A stretch of 64,000 bases of DNA from CBDCWQ01 sp965223435 (GCA_965223435.1 CBDCWQ010000004.1:160206-224205); one strand, 5' to 3'. Positions 25,219 to 34,409 are shown, numbered from the stretch's first letter. The notes: generated from the letters alone by a model not told the origin. Program-made: numbers and translations.

Positions 25219-27261
25219 ATGGGGGAGGGGCGAGGCGCGGGTTGTCTTTTCCTTCTTGGGTGGTGGCTTATGGGCTGCCTGACCCCCGCGCATGTTGTCG
25301 AAGGCGACAAGCTTCTCGAACGGGGCGCCTTTGACCATGCGCGCGCGCACTACAGGGAAGCGCTCCGTGGCGAGCCGGGATCGGATGCCATTCGTCGAAA
25401 ATATGCGGGGGCGACCCTGGCCTTGGTTCAAAAACGCACCGAAGGCAAAAAACCCAACCTAGGTCTTCATCGTCTGACCCTCGGTCTTCTTCGAGACCCT
25501 TTGCTTTCACCCGGACATCTGCCCAAAAGCAAACAACAAGCCTTTGAACGGGTTCGAAATCAGAGTGCGCGCGCGCTGTGGGCTACCGTGGATGAGGTTT
25601 CTCAAGACGGCCGATATGCCCAGGCCTACCAGAGGGCTCGCTGGGTTGTTCGTCTCGGAGGTGAGACCGCGGAGCGTTCGGTCAACCAGGTGGTTGAGGC
25701 CGCTGTTCGGTACCACTTGAGCCGGGCCGTTCATGCCAAGAGCGCCCTAGTGGAGCTTTTTCATCGTCGCTTGGTGCAACATTACTTTGTGGGCAAAGGC
25801 AGCCCCCCTTCGGTACAGCTGGCTGAAAATCAAAAACGGATTCAGCGTTTGGTGGATTTGGTTTCCCGTCGATATTCGGCTTCGGTGAGGCTCGAGTACG
25901 GTGATGCGCGCTGCCGGCGGATTGAAAAAGCGCTCCGAGACGCACTGCCCAAATCGATGACCCGGGTGGTGGTTTTTTTGGATCGTTGCGAATGGGACGT
26001 TCAGACAACACACTCTCGTCAGGCGTTTCCGTACCAGGATTTTGCGTGGCGTGAGGAACAAAAAAAAGAGTCGTTTTACGAACTTGTGGGGGGCTGTGCT
26101 CAGGGGAAATGTCTTCGGTTTGATCCGCTCGGTGTTTGTGTCGCCCATGCGCGACCACCCGCCGGATGTGATGAGCGACCGAAGCGGGTCTTGCGAGAGA
26201 AGATGGTTTCGGTGGCAAAGAGCGAGGTCGTTCAGCGCAGGCATGATGCGGTGGTGAACCATCATCATCTGCTCGGGAGGCTGACCGGACGGGTCATGGT
26301 TCAGGGCGGGGCAGAGGTCGTGGCCAGGCCTTTTGATCTCGGGGCCAACAAGAAGACTTCTGGTTTTTGGTCTCCGCAGGCGGAAAAATTGTCAGGGAGG
26401 CCTCTTCTTGTGCGGGCTTTGGTGGCAAGTTTGGCAGACGTTGTCGGGACTGAACTTCGGGCGGTTTTGCGCCGGCGTGTGGATACGGCCGAGCGGTCTG
26501 ACCGAGAAGAAGATGCTTTGGCCTTGGCTTCTTTTCCGGGTGGAATGGGTCAGGCCAAGCCTTTTTTTGTCTCTCGTTATGGGTTGGACTACGAACCTGC
26601 GCTGACACCACTTGAGGCCTATCCAGCGCCGCCAGAGCCCAAAGTCAAGAGGCTGCGTCGTCAGATGAGGACTCCTTGGCTTGTGGATCGCAATCAGCAC
26701 GTTCGCAATCGCAGCCGGGCCCGTGGCCAGAAGCTGCTTCTCAGCTCGGGTATAGACGTGTCGCTCAGTGTGGCGCAATCGAACCTTGGCTCGGGCTCGG
26801 GTCTTCGGACCGGGTTTGAGGCCTTTCTTCGTGCGAAGGATACGTTGCGAATTCGGGTCCTTGGCGAGTCTACATTTTTTGGCGGTGACATTGAGGGGGG
26901 CGAAGCGGACATCGTGTGGGTGGTCAAAAAGGCGCCGCGTTACTTTTTGACCGTGGGACTGGGGGTCTTAAGAAAAAGCTTTGAAGAGACCGCTTGGGTT
27001 GGGGCCATGGTGCCCCTGGCGCTGCAGGCGGAGGTTTTTCCTTGGCTGATGTTCAACGCCAACCTCGATTTGAATGCTTTTGGGGTCAAAGATCTGTTCT
27101 CCTCGCCTGACGGTCGCAATCGGTACTGGTCTCGAGCGTCGGCGGGCCTTTTGGTGCACCCCTCCCAACGGGTGTTTGTTCAAGGCACGTTGAGTCACTA
27201 CTTGGGTCGGAAATCGGATGGGCACCCGAGATTTGGCGCGGCCATCGGGTTTCGATTATGA
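25219..27261 (+). CDS. TPR lipoprotein with C-terminal beta-barrel-like region
   Basis: About 680 residues. The N terminus is a lipoprotein signal (LFLLGWWLMGC). A TPR-like helical pair follows (DKLLERGAFDHARAHYREALRGEP), then a helical region to about residue 210. A middle domain of alternating strands and conserved Cys (LVGGCAQGKCLRFDPLGVC) comes next. The last ~190 residues show amphipathic strands ending in Phe-Arg-Leu, typical of an outer-membrane barrel. I know no family with this combination. An ATGA overlap couples it to the next gene, making it the first of a string of envelope genes. A GTG at 25207 is an alternative start. Confidence 0.72.
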   Translation: MGEGRGAGCLFLLGWWLMGCLTPAHVVEGDKLLERGAFDHARAHYREALRGEPGSDAIRRKYAGATLALVQKRTEGKKPNLGLHRLTLGLLRDPLLSPGHLPKSKQQAFERVRNQSARALWATVDEVSQDGRYAQAYQRARWVVRLGGETAERSVNQVVEAAVRYHLSRAVHAKSALVELFHRRLVQHYFVGKGSPPSVQLAENQKRIQRLVDLVSRRYSASVRLEYGDARCRRIEKALRDALPKSMTRVVVFLDRCEWDVQTTHSRQAFPYQDFAWREEQKKESFYELVGGCAQGKCLRFDPLGVCVAHARPPAGCDERPKRVLREKMVSVAKSEVVQRRHDAVVNHHHLLGRLTGRVMVQGGAEVVARPFDLGANKKTSGFWSPQAEKLSGRPLLVRALVASLADVVGTELRAVLRRRVDTAERSDREEDALALASFPGGMGQAKPFFVSRYGLDYEPALTPLEAYPAPPEPKVKRLRRQMRTPWLVDRNQHVRNRSRARGQKLLLSSGIDVSLSVAQSNLGSGSGLRTGFEAFLRAKDTLRIRVLGESTFFGGDIEGGEADIVWVVKKAPRYFLTVGLGVLRKSFEETAWVGAMVPLALQAEVFPWLMFNANLDLNAFGVKDLFSSPDGRNRYWSRASAGLLVHPSQRVFVQGTLSHYLGRKSDGHPRFGAAIGFRL

Positions 27262-27977
27262 GTGCCAGGCGCCTCTTGCCCCTCGCGGTGTTCTTTTCGG
27301 CCTCGTCCGCCCGCGCGGAGTTGAGCACCATCGCCGTTGATCACGTGGCTGCTCTGGGCGTGAAGGTGGCGCATACTTCGGGCCACCGTCCGTTTTCTGG
27401 ATCGAAAGCAGCTTACAAACAGACAACCTACTGGCTGGAGTCGCGTGGTGGTCTGGTCGGAGGGGGGAACACCACAGCGCTCGGCACCCAGCTTGGTCTA
27501 GAGTACGCCATTGCGCTTGGCGTCACGCCTAAGGAGTCTGATTCGTTTCGAGGCGCTGACGTTTTTGGGTTTATGGCCCGCTTGGGCGCGGCGATGAGGG
27601 CGTACAGCTTCAACACACCCTTTGACGGTTCGTTGGTGCTGCACCTGAGTACAGAGCTTGGGTGGGGTGGTTCGTTGTGGTGGTCTGACACCGCACGCTG
27701 GTCTTTTCTCGGGGGGCTTCGGTTGGCGGTCAAACCTGCAAAGAAGTTTCGGTTCGAGCTTGAGTACACGCTGGTGCCCTTCGTTTTTTCGGGTAACCCT
27801 TCTGATTTGGATGTCACCCATCGCGAGCATCGCGTTTTTGCCACGTTGGGCTTAGGCGACGTGGGTGTGGGTTTAGAGGTTCGACTGTCTGAAGAAGAAA
27901 CCACAAGGCTTTCGGGCCCGGCCTTGTCTTCTTCCAGTCAGTCGTGGGTTTTGTTTGTCGAGTGGAGACTCCAATGA
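27258..27977 (+). CDS. outer-membrane beta-barrel-like protein
   Basis: A 239-residue protein with a signal peptide cleaved near SSARA/ELS. The mature part is a series of alternating amphipathic strands (LGLEYAIALGV, FGFMARLGAAMRAYSF, FRFELEYTLVPFVF, VGVGLEVRLSEE) and ends in WVLFVEWRLQ, consistent with a small outer-membrane barrel of 8-10 strands. It overlaps both neighbours by 4 bases (ATGA at each end), so it is co-translated with the two lipoproteins. Function unknown. Confidence 0.72.
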   Translation: MSARRLLPLAVFFSASSARAELSTIAVDHVAALGVKVAHTSGHRPFSGSKAAYKQTTYWLESRGGLVGGGNTTALGTQLGLEYAIALGVTPKESDSFRGADVFGFMARLGAAMRAYSFNTPFDGSLVLHLSTELGWGGSLWWSDTARWSFLGGLRLAVKPAKKFRFELEYTLVPFVFSGNPSDLDVTHREHRVFATLGLGDVGVGLEVRLSEEETTRLSGPALSSSSQSWVLFVEWRLQ

Positions 27978-30370
27978 GAGGCATTTGTTGGCTGTTTTGG
28001 CTTGTTGCCCTTTTTTCTTGTCGAACGACGCTTTCGTCCGAGACCATTCGGCGTCATCCTCAGCTGGCGTTGAATGTACTGAGGCCCCAGGTGGTTGAGC
28101 GGAGTGCACCCTTCGCACCCACTTGGGTTCGTATCCCGCAACGAAAAGAAAACGAAAGGATCGCCTTCACCGGTCAATCGTTTGCTTCCGAACTGGATGC
28201 GGCCCGAAAACAGGCGACCCGCGATGCGCTTTCGGCGGTCTCGAACTTTATTTCAGTTGAAGTGGAATCAGAATTCGAAGCGAAGGCGTCCACTCAAGGC
28301 GCGGGGTCAGAAAAAGTCGAGGTGCATTCGGTCGTGCGATCACGTTCGGAATCCAAATTAGAAGGTTTTTCAGTCGATGCCTTCTACTGGGAGAAGATCC
28401 AAGCCTCACCTCTGACACCAGACAACATCAGCTTTCGCTACTACGTACAAGCACGTCTTTCCAAGGCAGAGATCGCTCGAGCGCGTCTTAAAAAGCAGCT
28501 GGAACGACAAAAAAAGAGTGGGCGCAAGATGGTGGTGGTTCTTCCGTTTCGTCCGGTGTTGAGCGTACCCCAGAAAGCTTCCTTGTCGAACGCCATGGCC
28601 GAAGAATTAAGCCGAAGTCTCGCGGATGCAGATGGGCTTCATGTGACAGACCCTACGCTGGTTCGTTCCATCGTGGGTGGTCAAAAGAGCGAGTCGGAAG
28701 CCCTTGAGCTTGTGCAAGATGTATTTTTGCCGGACTACGTGGTGGCTGGGAGTTACCAATTTCACCAGGGAAATATTCGTGTGACCTACAGCCTGTACCG
28801 TGGGTCGCGGGTGTTGGAGGTGGCTACTTTAGAGCGTCCTTACCGGTCTCTTTTTGCCTTAGAGGATGATCTGATTCGGCGGATTCGTATCGCGCTCAAG
28901 GCCGGAGGCGGTCGTCCAAAAAAGATGGGCACAACAAGGCCCTCGCTGGAGAGCTTTGAAGCCTACCATGAAGCGTATCTTCAGTTTCAAAGGGGAGACA
29001 ACTTGGGGGCTCTAAAAAGCTTGGCCTTGGCACTCAAAAAGGAGCCCGAGAACGGTCGAATCTATATGCGCATGGGGCGGGTGTTTGAGCGCCTAGGGCG
29101 GTACGCACGCGTTCCGCCGCGGGGGCGGCCGGTTCGACCCGACGATGGGTTCCCCGAGCACTGCACGCCTTGGGAACAAGTGAGTTCCGACAGCAAGCAG
29201 GCGTTTTTTCAGGCGGCGGAAGGCGCGGTGTTCGCCACAAAGGTTTCATCTTGGCAAAAACGGGCGATGAATGTTGACCATGTGTTTTCCGCACTAAGCT
29301 ACGCAAGGAAAACCGAAGAAGCGCCCAACCCGCCGGGTCCGCCCGAACCCGTTTCCGCCGTCGGCGCGTATTGGCGGGCCTACGCCCGGGCCCTTCGCGC
29401 CCAGGACGCGGGCCTTGCGGCCGAGGCCCAGCTGGCGCTCGCAGATTTGGGTGTTCGTGTGGACCGATTCGACGAGGCTCGGAAGACCTATCTGGCCCTT
29501 GAGGCTTGGTCGTCGGATCGGCATCTTCTGAGTTTGGTTCAGCTGGGTTTGGCCCGCATTGAGCTTCTTTTAGGGCGGCCGGAGTTGGCTTTGCGGCACC
29601 TGGAAGGGGCTCTCGCGCACCGACTGTTGCTGGGCGAAAAACCCTACTTGTTGGAGTTGTTTAACGAGTTTGGGGGGGCCTTGGTCGCGCTGGGGCGCTA
29701 TGGCCGCGCTTCTTTTTATTACCAAAAAGCGCTTCGGATCGCGGACGAACTTCAGGCCGACTATCTTTCGGCGGTGTTGCGAAACAACCTGGGGGTGCTC
29801 GAGGCCCTTTTGGGGCGAACCCAACGGGCCAGCGAATACTTTCAGTTTGCGTGGGAGGTCCTCGAGCAGGTGGGTGAGGCCGATGGTCAGATCTCGGCGG
29901 CTCTTAATGTCGCGTTGCTGGGGCTTTACAAAGGAGATGCCACGCGCGCCCAAGCGTACCTGGGACTTGTTCACCGTTTGGTGGCCGCCACCCGTCAGCA
30001 AGGCCGGCTTGCCACATTTTACAACCACCGCGGTGTGCATGGGCAGCTTCGCGGGGCCTACTTGGAAGCCCTCCGAGACTCTTTTCGGTCCTGGGCGTTG
30101 TTTCATCGTGTGGGCCGCACGAAAGAGAGCCTCAGGCTCCGAAACAACATCGCGGCTGCTGATTTTGCGCACCTGATGGGCGCATTGATGAACGAAGGTG
30201 CCCTAGGACTGGACGACGCAAGACGCGTGGCGGCGTGCATACGAGGTGTTTACACGCGGATTCTTCAGCGCGGGTTTCAAGAAGGCTCGGCTTCGGTGAA
30301 TGCGAAACCACGGCTAGACCACCTCATTACGCGCCTGAACGCCGAGACCATTTCGAGGCTTGCGCCGTGA
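27974..30370 (+). CDS. large lipoprotein: LPP20-like domain, FlgO/CsgG-like domain and TPR array
   Basis: About 798 residues from ATG 27974, which overlaps the previous stop as ATGA. Lipobox LFSC. Residues about 45-170 resemble the LPP20 family (AFTGQSFASELDAARKQATRDALSAVS...). Residues about 180-300 (MVVVLPFRPVL...AMAEELSRSLADADGLHVTDPTLV...DYVVAGSYQF) resemble the FlgO/CsgG nucleotide-binding-like fold used in envelope assembly proteins. From about 320 to the end there are TPRs (AVLRNNLGVLEALLGRTQRASEYFQFAWE). It looks like a periplasmic scaffold. The next gene starts in its stop codon (GTGA). Confidence 0.75.
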   Translation: MRGICWLFWLVALFSCRTTLSSETIRRHPQLALNVLRPQVVERSAPFAPTWVRIPQRKENERIAFTGQSFASELDAARKQATRDALSAVSNFISVEVESEFEAKASTQGAGSEKVEVHSVVRSRSESKLEGFSVDAFYWEKIQASPLTPDNISFRYYVQARLSKAEIARARLKKQLERQKKSGRKMVVVLPFRPVLSVPQKASLSNAMAEELSRSLADADGLHVTDPTLVRSIVGGQKSESEALELVQDVFLPDYVVAGSYQFHQGNIRVTYSLYRGSRVLEVATLERPYRSLFALEDDLIRRIRIALKAGGGRPKKMGTTRPSLESFEAYHEAYLQFQRGDNLGALKSLALALKKEPENGRIYMRMGRVFERLGRYARVPPRGRPVRPDDGFPEHCTPWEQVSSDSKQAFFQAAEGAVFATKVSSWQKRAMNVDHVFSALSYARKTEEAPNPPGPPEPVSAVGAYWRAYARALRAQDAGLAAEAQLALADLGVRVDRFDEARKTYLALEAWSSDRHLLSLVQLGLARIELLLGRPELALRHLEGALAHRLLLGEKPYLLELFNEFGGALVALGRYGRASFYYQKALRIADELQADYLSAVLRNNLGVLEALLGRTQRASEYFQFAWEVLEQVGEADGQISAALNVALLGLYKGDATRAQAYLGLVHRLVAATRQQGRLATFYNHRGVHGQLRGAYLEALRDSFRSWALFHRVGRTKESLRLRNNIAAADFAHLMGALMNEGALGLDDARRVAACIRGVYTRILQRGFQEGSASVNAKPRLDHLITRLNAETISRLAP

Positions 30371-31257
30371 ATCGAATCCCGCTTTTCACGGTTTTCTTTG
30401 TGGGCATCCTGGGGTTCGCTTGCGCTGCACCCCGTGTCTCTCCTGGTACAGAGGTACCGGTGGAGCCGCCGCGCAAGACGCAACAAACCCCGTCCGAACG
30501 TCCAGCCAAAGAGGTGCCTCAGGGGCCGCCACCCGAAACGCAACAAACTCCGCCTGAACCTCCACCCCGGTCTTCAGAACCCCCAGCCGAAGGGGTGCCT
30601 CGGCAGCCGTCATCCGAAACGCAAGAAACCGTGCCCGAGGCTCCGTCTGGGTTACCAGAAGCGAAAGAGAAAGCCGAGGTGGCGCCGTCGAAACCTTCGG
30701 AAGCGGTGCCCGGGCTTCCTCGACCGCCAACCCGCCGTAGGTCGCGTGACGGAAAGGAATCGGGCAAATTGCCACCCCCTGCTTTGGCAAAGCCTCCTCC
30801 TCCACCGCCGCCCAAAAAAAAGGCGGTTGAGCACGAGCGAATCTTGAGTGCGTTTACGCTTGACGCGAACCTGATTGTGTTTCTCGACCCACGTTCGTGC
30901 GCCCGACTGTGTTCCAAGAAGGGCGGGGGCACTCTGAGTCGGCTTGCGCTCCGTTTTAAGGCCCGAGGGGTCCCCCGCGCGGAGGCCGCTGCCCGCGTAA
31001 ACTGGGCCGCAACGTTGTGGCGGGCCGCAAAGCCCGAACAGGCCTATAAGCAATTGGTTTTGGCGCAGGCCTTGTTTTCGGAGCTTGGTGACGTGGAAGG
31101 GTTGGCGCATAGCTTTGAATGGTTGGGTTTTCTTTTTCAGGAAGCCGGTGCTCAAGACCGCGCAGCGGATCACTTGGGCGTGGCGCACAAGCTTTATGGG
31201 TTTTTGGGGCGTGACATGGACGCTGGCCGTGTCCTCGGTTACGCAAAGCTCGACTGA
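30367..31257 (+). CDS. proline-rich lipoprotein with TPR-like C terminus
   Basis: About 296 residues from a GTG overlapping the previous TGA. Signal peptide with lipobox GFAC. Residues about 25-155 are a Pro/Glu/Thr-rich linker with a repeating element of the kind PP[RE]xTQQTPxExP. A Pro run precedes the basic patch KKKAVEHER. The last 120 residues are helical with a TPR-like pair (QAYKQLVLAQALFSELGDVE, AGAQDRAADHLGVAHKLYG). A long Pro linker on a lipoprotein suggests it spans the periplasm or peptidoglycan. Part of the same translationally coupled cluster. Confidence 0.7.
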   Translation: MNRIPLFTVFFVGILGFACAAPRVSPGTEVPVEPPRKTQQTPSERPAKEVPQGPPPETQQTPPEPPPRSSEPPAEGVPRQPSSETQETVPEAPSGLPEAKEKAEVAPSKPSEAVPGLPRPPTRRRSRDGKESGKLPPPALAKPPPPPPPKKKAVEHERILSAFTLDANLIVFLDPRSCARLCSKKGGGTLSRLALRFKARGVPRAEAAARVNWAATLWRAAKPEQAYKQLVLAQALFSELGDVEGLAHSFEWLGFLFQEAGAQDRAADHLGVAHKLYGFLGRDMDAGRVLGYAKLD

Positions 31258-31266
31258 GGCGCCAAA

Positions 31267-31767
31267 ATGGAGCGACAACGTCAGCGAGATGCACTTTCAA
31301 GGTCAATGGCAGAGGGTGACCGTGATGATCATCGCATGGGGGTGGGGGTACCCAATGGTCTTCGGGCTCGGACGATTACGGACGAACGCACGTTTATGTT
31401 CAACACCCTTTCGCCTTCCGAGCTTGGGACACAGTTTTCTTTTGCGGTGGAAGCAAAAGAAAGGGTTCGGGTTGTGCTCGCATGGGATCAATGTCCAGAG
31501 TATGACCGACACGATCAGGAACTATGGGTCGATCTGGATATGGTGGTCGAGGCTCCGAGTCGCGTCCCTCGGCAAGTGACACACCATGTCAATCCATCTT
31601 TTCTCGACAACTGGGAGGTTGTCGAGTTCATCACGGAAGCTTCGGGAGAGGCCAAAGTTTCGCTTTCGGCTGCGCGTTTTCGGCGGTGTACGATAGATGG
31701 TGACCAGGCCCAGGTGCGGGCCGCTTTTGCCTGGACCAAAGAGCCTGCCCCGGACGTGCTTGAGTAA
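31267..31767 (+). CDS. orphan domain resembling the C-terminal domain of S8 subtilases
   Basis: A 166-residue frame starting 9 bases after the previous stop. The pattern VRVVLAWDQC...LDMVVEAPS...NPSFLDNWEVVEFITEASGEAKVSLSAAR...RAAFAWTK matches the beta-sandwich that follows the catalytic domain in many deltaproteobacterial subtilases (LAW..., DLDL, DNxE.VEF, G.). No catalytic subtilase domain is present nearby and there is no clear signal peptide. It may be a domain reused in this operon or a remnant of a protease gene. Confidence 0.5.
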   Translation: MERQRQRDALSRSMAEGDRDDHRMGVGVPNGLRARTITDERTFMFNTLSPSELGTQFSFAVEAKERVRVVLAWDQCPEYDRHDQELWVDLDMVVEAPSRVPRQVTHHVNPSFLDNWEVVEFITEASGEAKVSLSAARFRRCTIDGDQAQVRAAFAWTKEPAPDVLE

Positions 31768-31875
31768 TCGCCCTTTTGCATCCTCGGGTCTCGGCGAGTG
31801 GTCCACGCCCATTCGCTTTACCCAAGGGCGTGTGGTATTTGATTTAGGGTCTCGAGACGTACTTTGGGTTACACG

Positions 31876-32028
31876 ATGTTAGGCTGTGCCGCGTTGGGTC
31901 GAGTGTCCCTGGTTGTGGTCGCGTGGTCTTTGTGGTGGTCGACCATCGCTTTTGGCCAATGAGCGACCTGAGCAAATCCTAACCTCCCGGTCGGGGGGTC
32001 CGCCTTTGATATCGAGCTGGGTGCGCGC
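31876..32028 (+). other. displaced signal peptide of the barrel-thioredoxin gene
   Basis: ATG 31876 opens a signal peptide (SLVVVAWSLWWSTIAF) in the same frame as the downstream barrel gene, but two TGA codons interrupt the frame. Removing one G at 31954-31955 and adding one G to the G6 run at 31993-31998 gives an unbroken link: a signal cleaved near AFA, then NERPEQILTSRSGGSAFDI, then the barrel. The pair of compensating shifts points to sequencing indels or a recently broken leader. The real gene probably starts here. Confidence 0.6.
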
Positions 32029-33366
32029 ATGGCCCTGCCCGCAGACCTTACGCAGTTGGCGCTGAGCCTTCGTTACGGCTCGTTCCGTCGGCATCTTACG
32101 GGTCATCGGGGGGCCGGTGGTCGGGCCGGGTTGGACAGCATTTTGGGTATTCTGGCGGTTCGGCACCATCTTGGTGCCGGATGGGCGGCGGATCTCCAGT
32201 TGCCGGTTGGGCTCGTAGAGTACGACCCGGGCACCGACGCCCCCAAAGGTCGTTTGTCTGGGTTTGGGGATCTGGAACTGGGTGGTCGGTTTGAGTTCGC
32301 CAGCTTGTGGGGTGCTGGGGGATACCACCCGAGCCTCACGCTTCGTGTGGGCGCGCGACTTCCTTCCGGCAAGCACGAGACGGTCGTGGTGCCGGGTGTA
32401 CCGCCGAATCTGCTGGGCGTCGGAACTGGCACCTTTGCCCTTGCGGTGAGCCTGGACTTCACCCAGTTTGTGCACCGGGCGGTGGCCTTACAGGCCTCTG
32501 GGTCTGTGGCTCGACCCTTCTTTAAGAGTCAGGAGGGTGTCTCATTCAGTACGGTTTTTGGGTACGGCGTGGGCTTGACGGTTCTCCCCACCAAGGCCCT
32601 GGTCTTCACGGCCAAGCTCGCGTTGAGCCACCGGGGAACGTCTCGACGGGAAACGGTTGGCGAACTTCTCAACTCTGGCGGTGTTTGGTTGGCTTTTGAA
32701 CCGGGTGTTGGCTACCGACTGAACCCCGCCGTGAGTCTGGCAGCCCAGGGAAGGATTCCTTTTTATGCCCACGTGAATGGCACCCAGCTTTCCGAGTCAT
32801 TTTCCTTGTCAGGTTCCGTGGTGCTTACCTTCGGGGCTCTGGGCGACAAACACGAGGACGCGCACGATAAACACCGGCACCACCACGATGCGCACCCACA
32901 CCGCCCTGACGCGCACCGGCGTTTTAAGCCTGCCGTGGGCGCGAAAGAGACGGCTTCGGCCGCAGCCGACATCGCTGACCTGGCGGTGGGGGGTGCCGGC
33001 TTTGACCTGAACACGGCATGGGTTCCGGGCAAGCTCACCGTCATCGACTTTTGGGCCGAGTGGTGCGCGCCCTGCCACGAAATAGACACGCTCCTGAAAC
33101 GCTTGGCCGGGAAACATCCCCAGCTTGCGGTTCGTCGTGTCGAAGTCCCGGACTTCGATTCTCCGGTCGCGATACAGCACCTTTTTGATGCCGGCGCGCT
33201 TCCGGTGCTCTGGGTCTTGGACCAAAAGGGTCAGCGAATATTTCAAATGATCGGAGTCAAAGCTTCGGAGGTTGAAGCGCGGCTTGTGGAGGCTCTCAGG
33301 CTCCATGTGCGTTCGGTCTCCGTCGGTTCCCCCGGTCCGAGGGCGCCCACGCGGCCAAGTCCCTGA
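32029..33366 (+). CDS. outer-membrane barrel with His-rich linker fused to thioredoxin domain
   Basis: 445 residues as open from ATG 32029, with the secretion signal probably encoded just upstream (31876). Residues 1-270 are amphipathic strands of an outer-membrane transporter-like barrel (FDIELGAR just before the ATG, DLELGGRFEFASL, LTLRVGARLPSGKHE, FGYGVGLTVLP). Residues about 275-300 contain about ten His within 24 residues (HRHHHDAHPHRPDAH), a probable metal-binding loop. Residues about 325-430 are a thioredoxin fold with redox motif WCAPCH at 345-350 and the cis-Pro region ALPVLWVLD. Family knowledge predicts dithiol-disulfide or metal-linked redox chemistry in the periplasm. Joining it to an outer-membrane barrel is unusual. 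It is the last gene of the envelope cluster. Confidence 0.8.
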   Translation: MALPADLTQLALSLRYGSFRRHLTGHRGAGGRAGLDSILGILAVRHHLGAGWAADLQLPVGLVEYDPGTDAPKGRLSGFGDLELGGRFEFASLWGAGGYHPSLTLRVGARLPSGKHETVVVPGVPPNLLGVGTGTFALAVSLDFTQFVHRAVALQASGSVARPFFKSQEGVSFSTVFGYGVGLTVLPTKALVFTAKLALSHRGTSRRETVGELLNSGGVWLAFEPGVGYRLNPAVSLAAQGRIPFYAHVNGTQLSESFSLSGSVVLTFGALGDKHEDAHDKHRHHHDAHPHRPDAHRRFKPAVGAKETASAAADIADLAVGGAGFDLNTAWVPGKLTVIDFWAEWCAPCHEIDTLLKRLAGKHPQLAVRRVEVPDFDSPVAIQHLFDAGALPVLWVLDQKGQRIFQMIGVKASEVEARLVEALRLHVRSVSVGSPGPRAPTRPSP

Positions 33367-33477
33367 CAAGCGCGGGCGACCTGATGGCGCTCTATGGTTG
33401 AATGATTTTCAAAGCGTTTGCCTTGGCCTGGGCGCATCCATTCGGCGCATCATCGTACGATAGGCTGGAGGTCTATC

Positions 33478-34197
33478 GTGTTGCATGTTTCTCAATCCCC
33501 CCCTCACAACGATCGCTTGGGTCACGTGTATCGACCTACCGCGCTCAGGCCCGATGCGTCTGACCCGGATCGGTTTTCGCTCCAGCGCGTGGTGGATCTA
33601 TTCTTTAGACCATCGAGGTTTTTTTCCGATGCGTTTGTATGGGGCGACACCCTGTTTCGATACGTCGCGATATGGTGTTTCGGGGTTGCACACCTCATCG
33701 GCCAGATTGACCGAGCTGCGCTCGGCGCCGAGATGGGGCGCCCCAAGGTCGGCTGGGAGTCGCTTCGTGAGATCGTGTCTGACTCGTGGGGGCTCTACTG
33801 GTTGGTGCTCGCCGCCGTAGGGGGCGTATTCGGGTTCTCATACGCCTATGTCGGAGGCTGGTGGTACCGGGTCAGGTTGAAGTGGGCCGGCGACCCAGAG
33901 CCAGACTCCGAGTCGGCGCGAACGGTGTGGATCTATGCGTCCTTTGTGATGTCGCTGCCCGTGGTTATGGTTTCTTTGGTGGTCACGGCTGTGTACCCCA
34001 GTTTTTCGGCCGCCTGGGCGGCCGGTTCCCCTTGGAAAACAGTTCTGCTGATGCTCCCATTTTGGTCGGTGGTGACAGGCTATTACGGTGCGATTCACGG
34101 TTTTGAGCCCTCTTCGGCGGGTGCGCGCCGCTGGTTTTTGTACTTGCCCTTGGCCTACTACGGGCTCGCCCTCGTTGTGCTTTTGGGGGGGCGATAG
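33478..34197 (+). CDS. Yip1-family-like integral membrane protein
   Basis: About 239 residues from GTG 33478, preceded by GGAGG at 33466-33470. An N-terminal cytoplasmic segment contains FSLQRVVDLFFRPSRFFSD, the usual lead into a Yip1 domain, and about five hydrophobic spans follow (CFGVAHLIGQI, WLVLAAVGGVFGFSYAY, ASFVMSLPVVMVSLVVTAVYP, LLMLPFWSVVTGYYGAIHGF, YYGLALVVLLGG). The bacterial members have no firm role. A second start at 33481 is possible. Confidence 0.75.
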   Translation: MLHVSQSPPHNDRLGHVYRPTALRPDASDPDRFSLQRVVDLFFRPSRFFSDAFVWGDTLFRYVAIWCFGVAHLIGQIDRAALGAEMGRPKVGWESLREIVSDSWGLYWLVLAAVGGVFGFSYAYVGGWWYRVRLKWAGDPEPDSESARTVWIYASFVMSLPVVMVSLVVTAVYPSFSAAWAAGSPWKTVLLMLPFWSVVTGYYGAIHGFEPSSAGARRWFLYLPLAYYGLALVVLLGGR

Positions 34198-34409
34198 TCC
34201 GAAACGTAGATGTAGGAGGGGGCCGAGCTTTGTTGCTCGGTGGCCCACGGTTTTCGAGGCAAGGAATAAAGGACCGAAATAGCCCAAATGATCCCCATCT
34301 GGTGATGTTCGGCTCGATGCCGTTACCTTGCCGTAACAGCCTTCGTCATTTTTTTCGTGGTTACGCTTGGAACAAAAAGTGCGTTTCTTTGAGGACGAAG
34401 GAGGATGGC

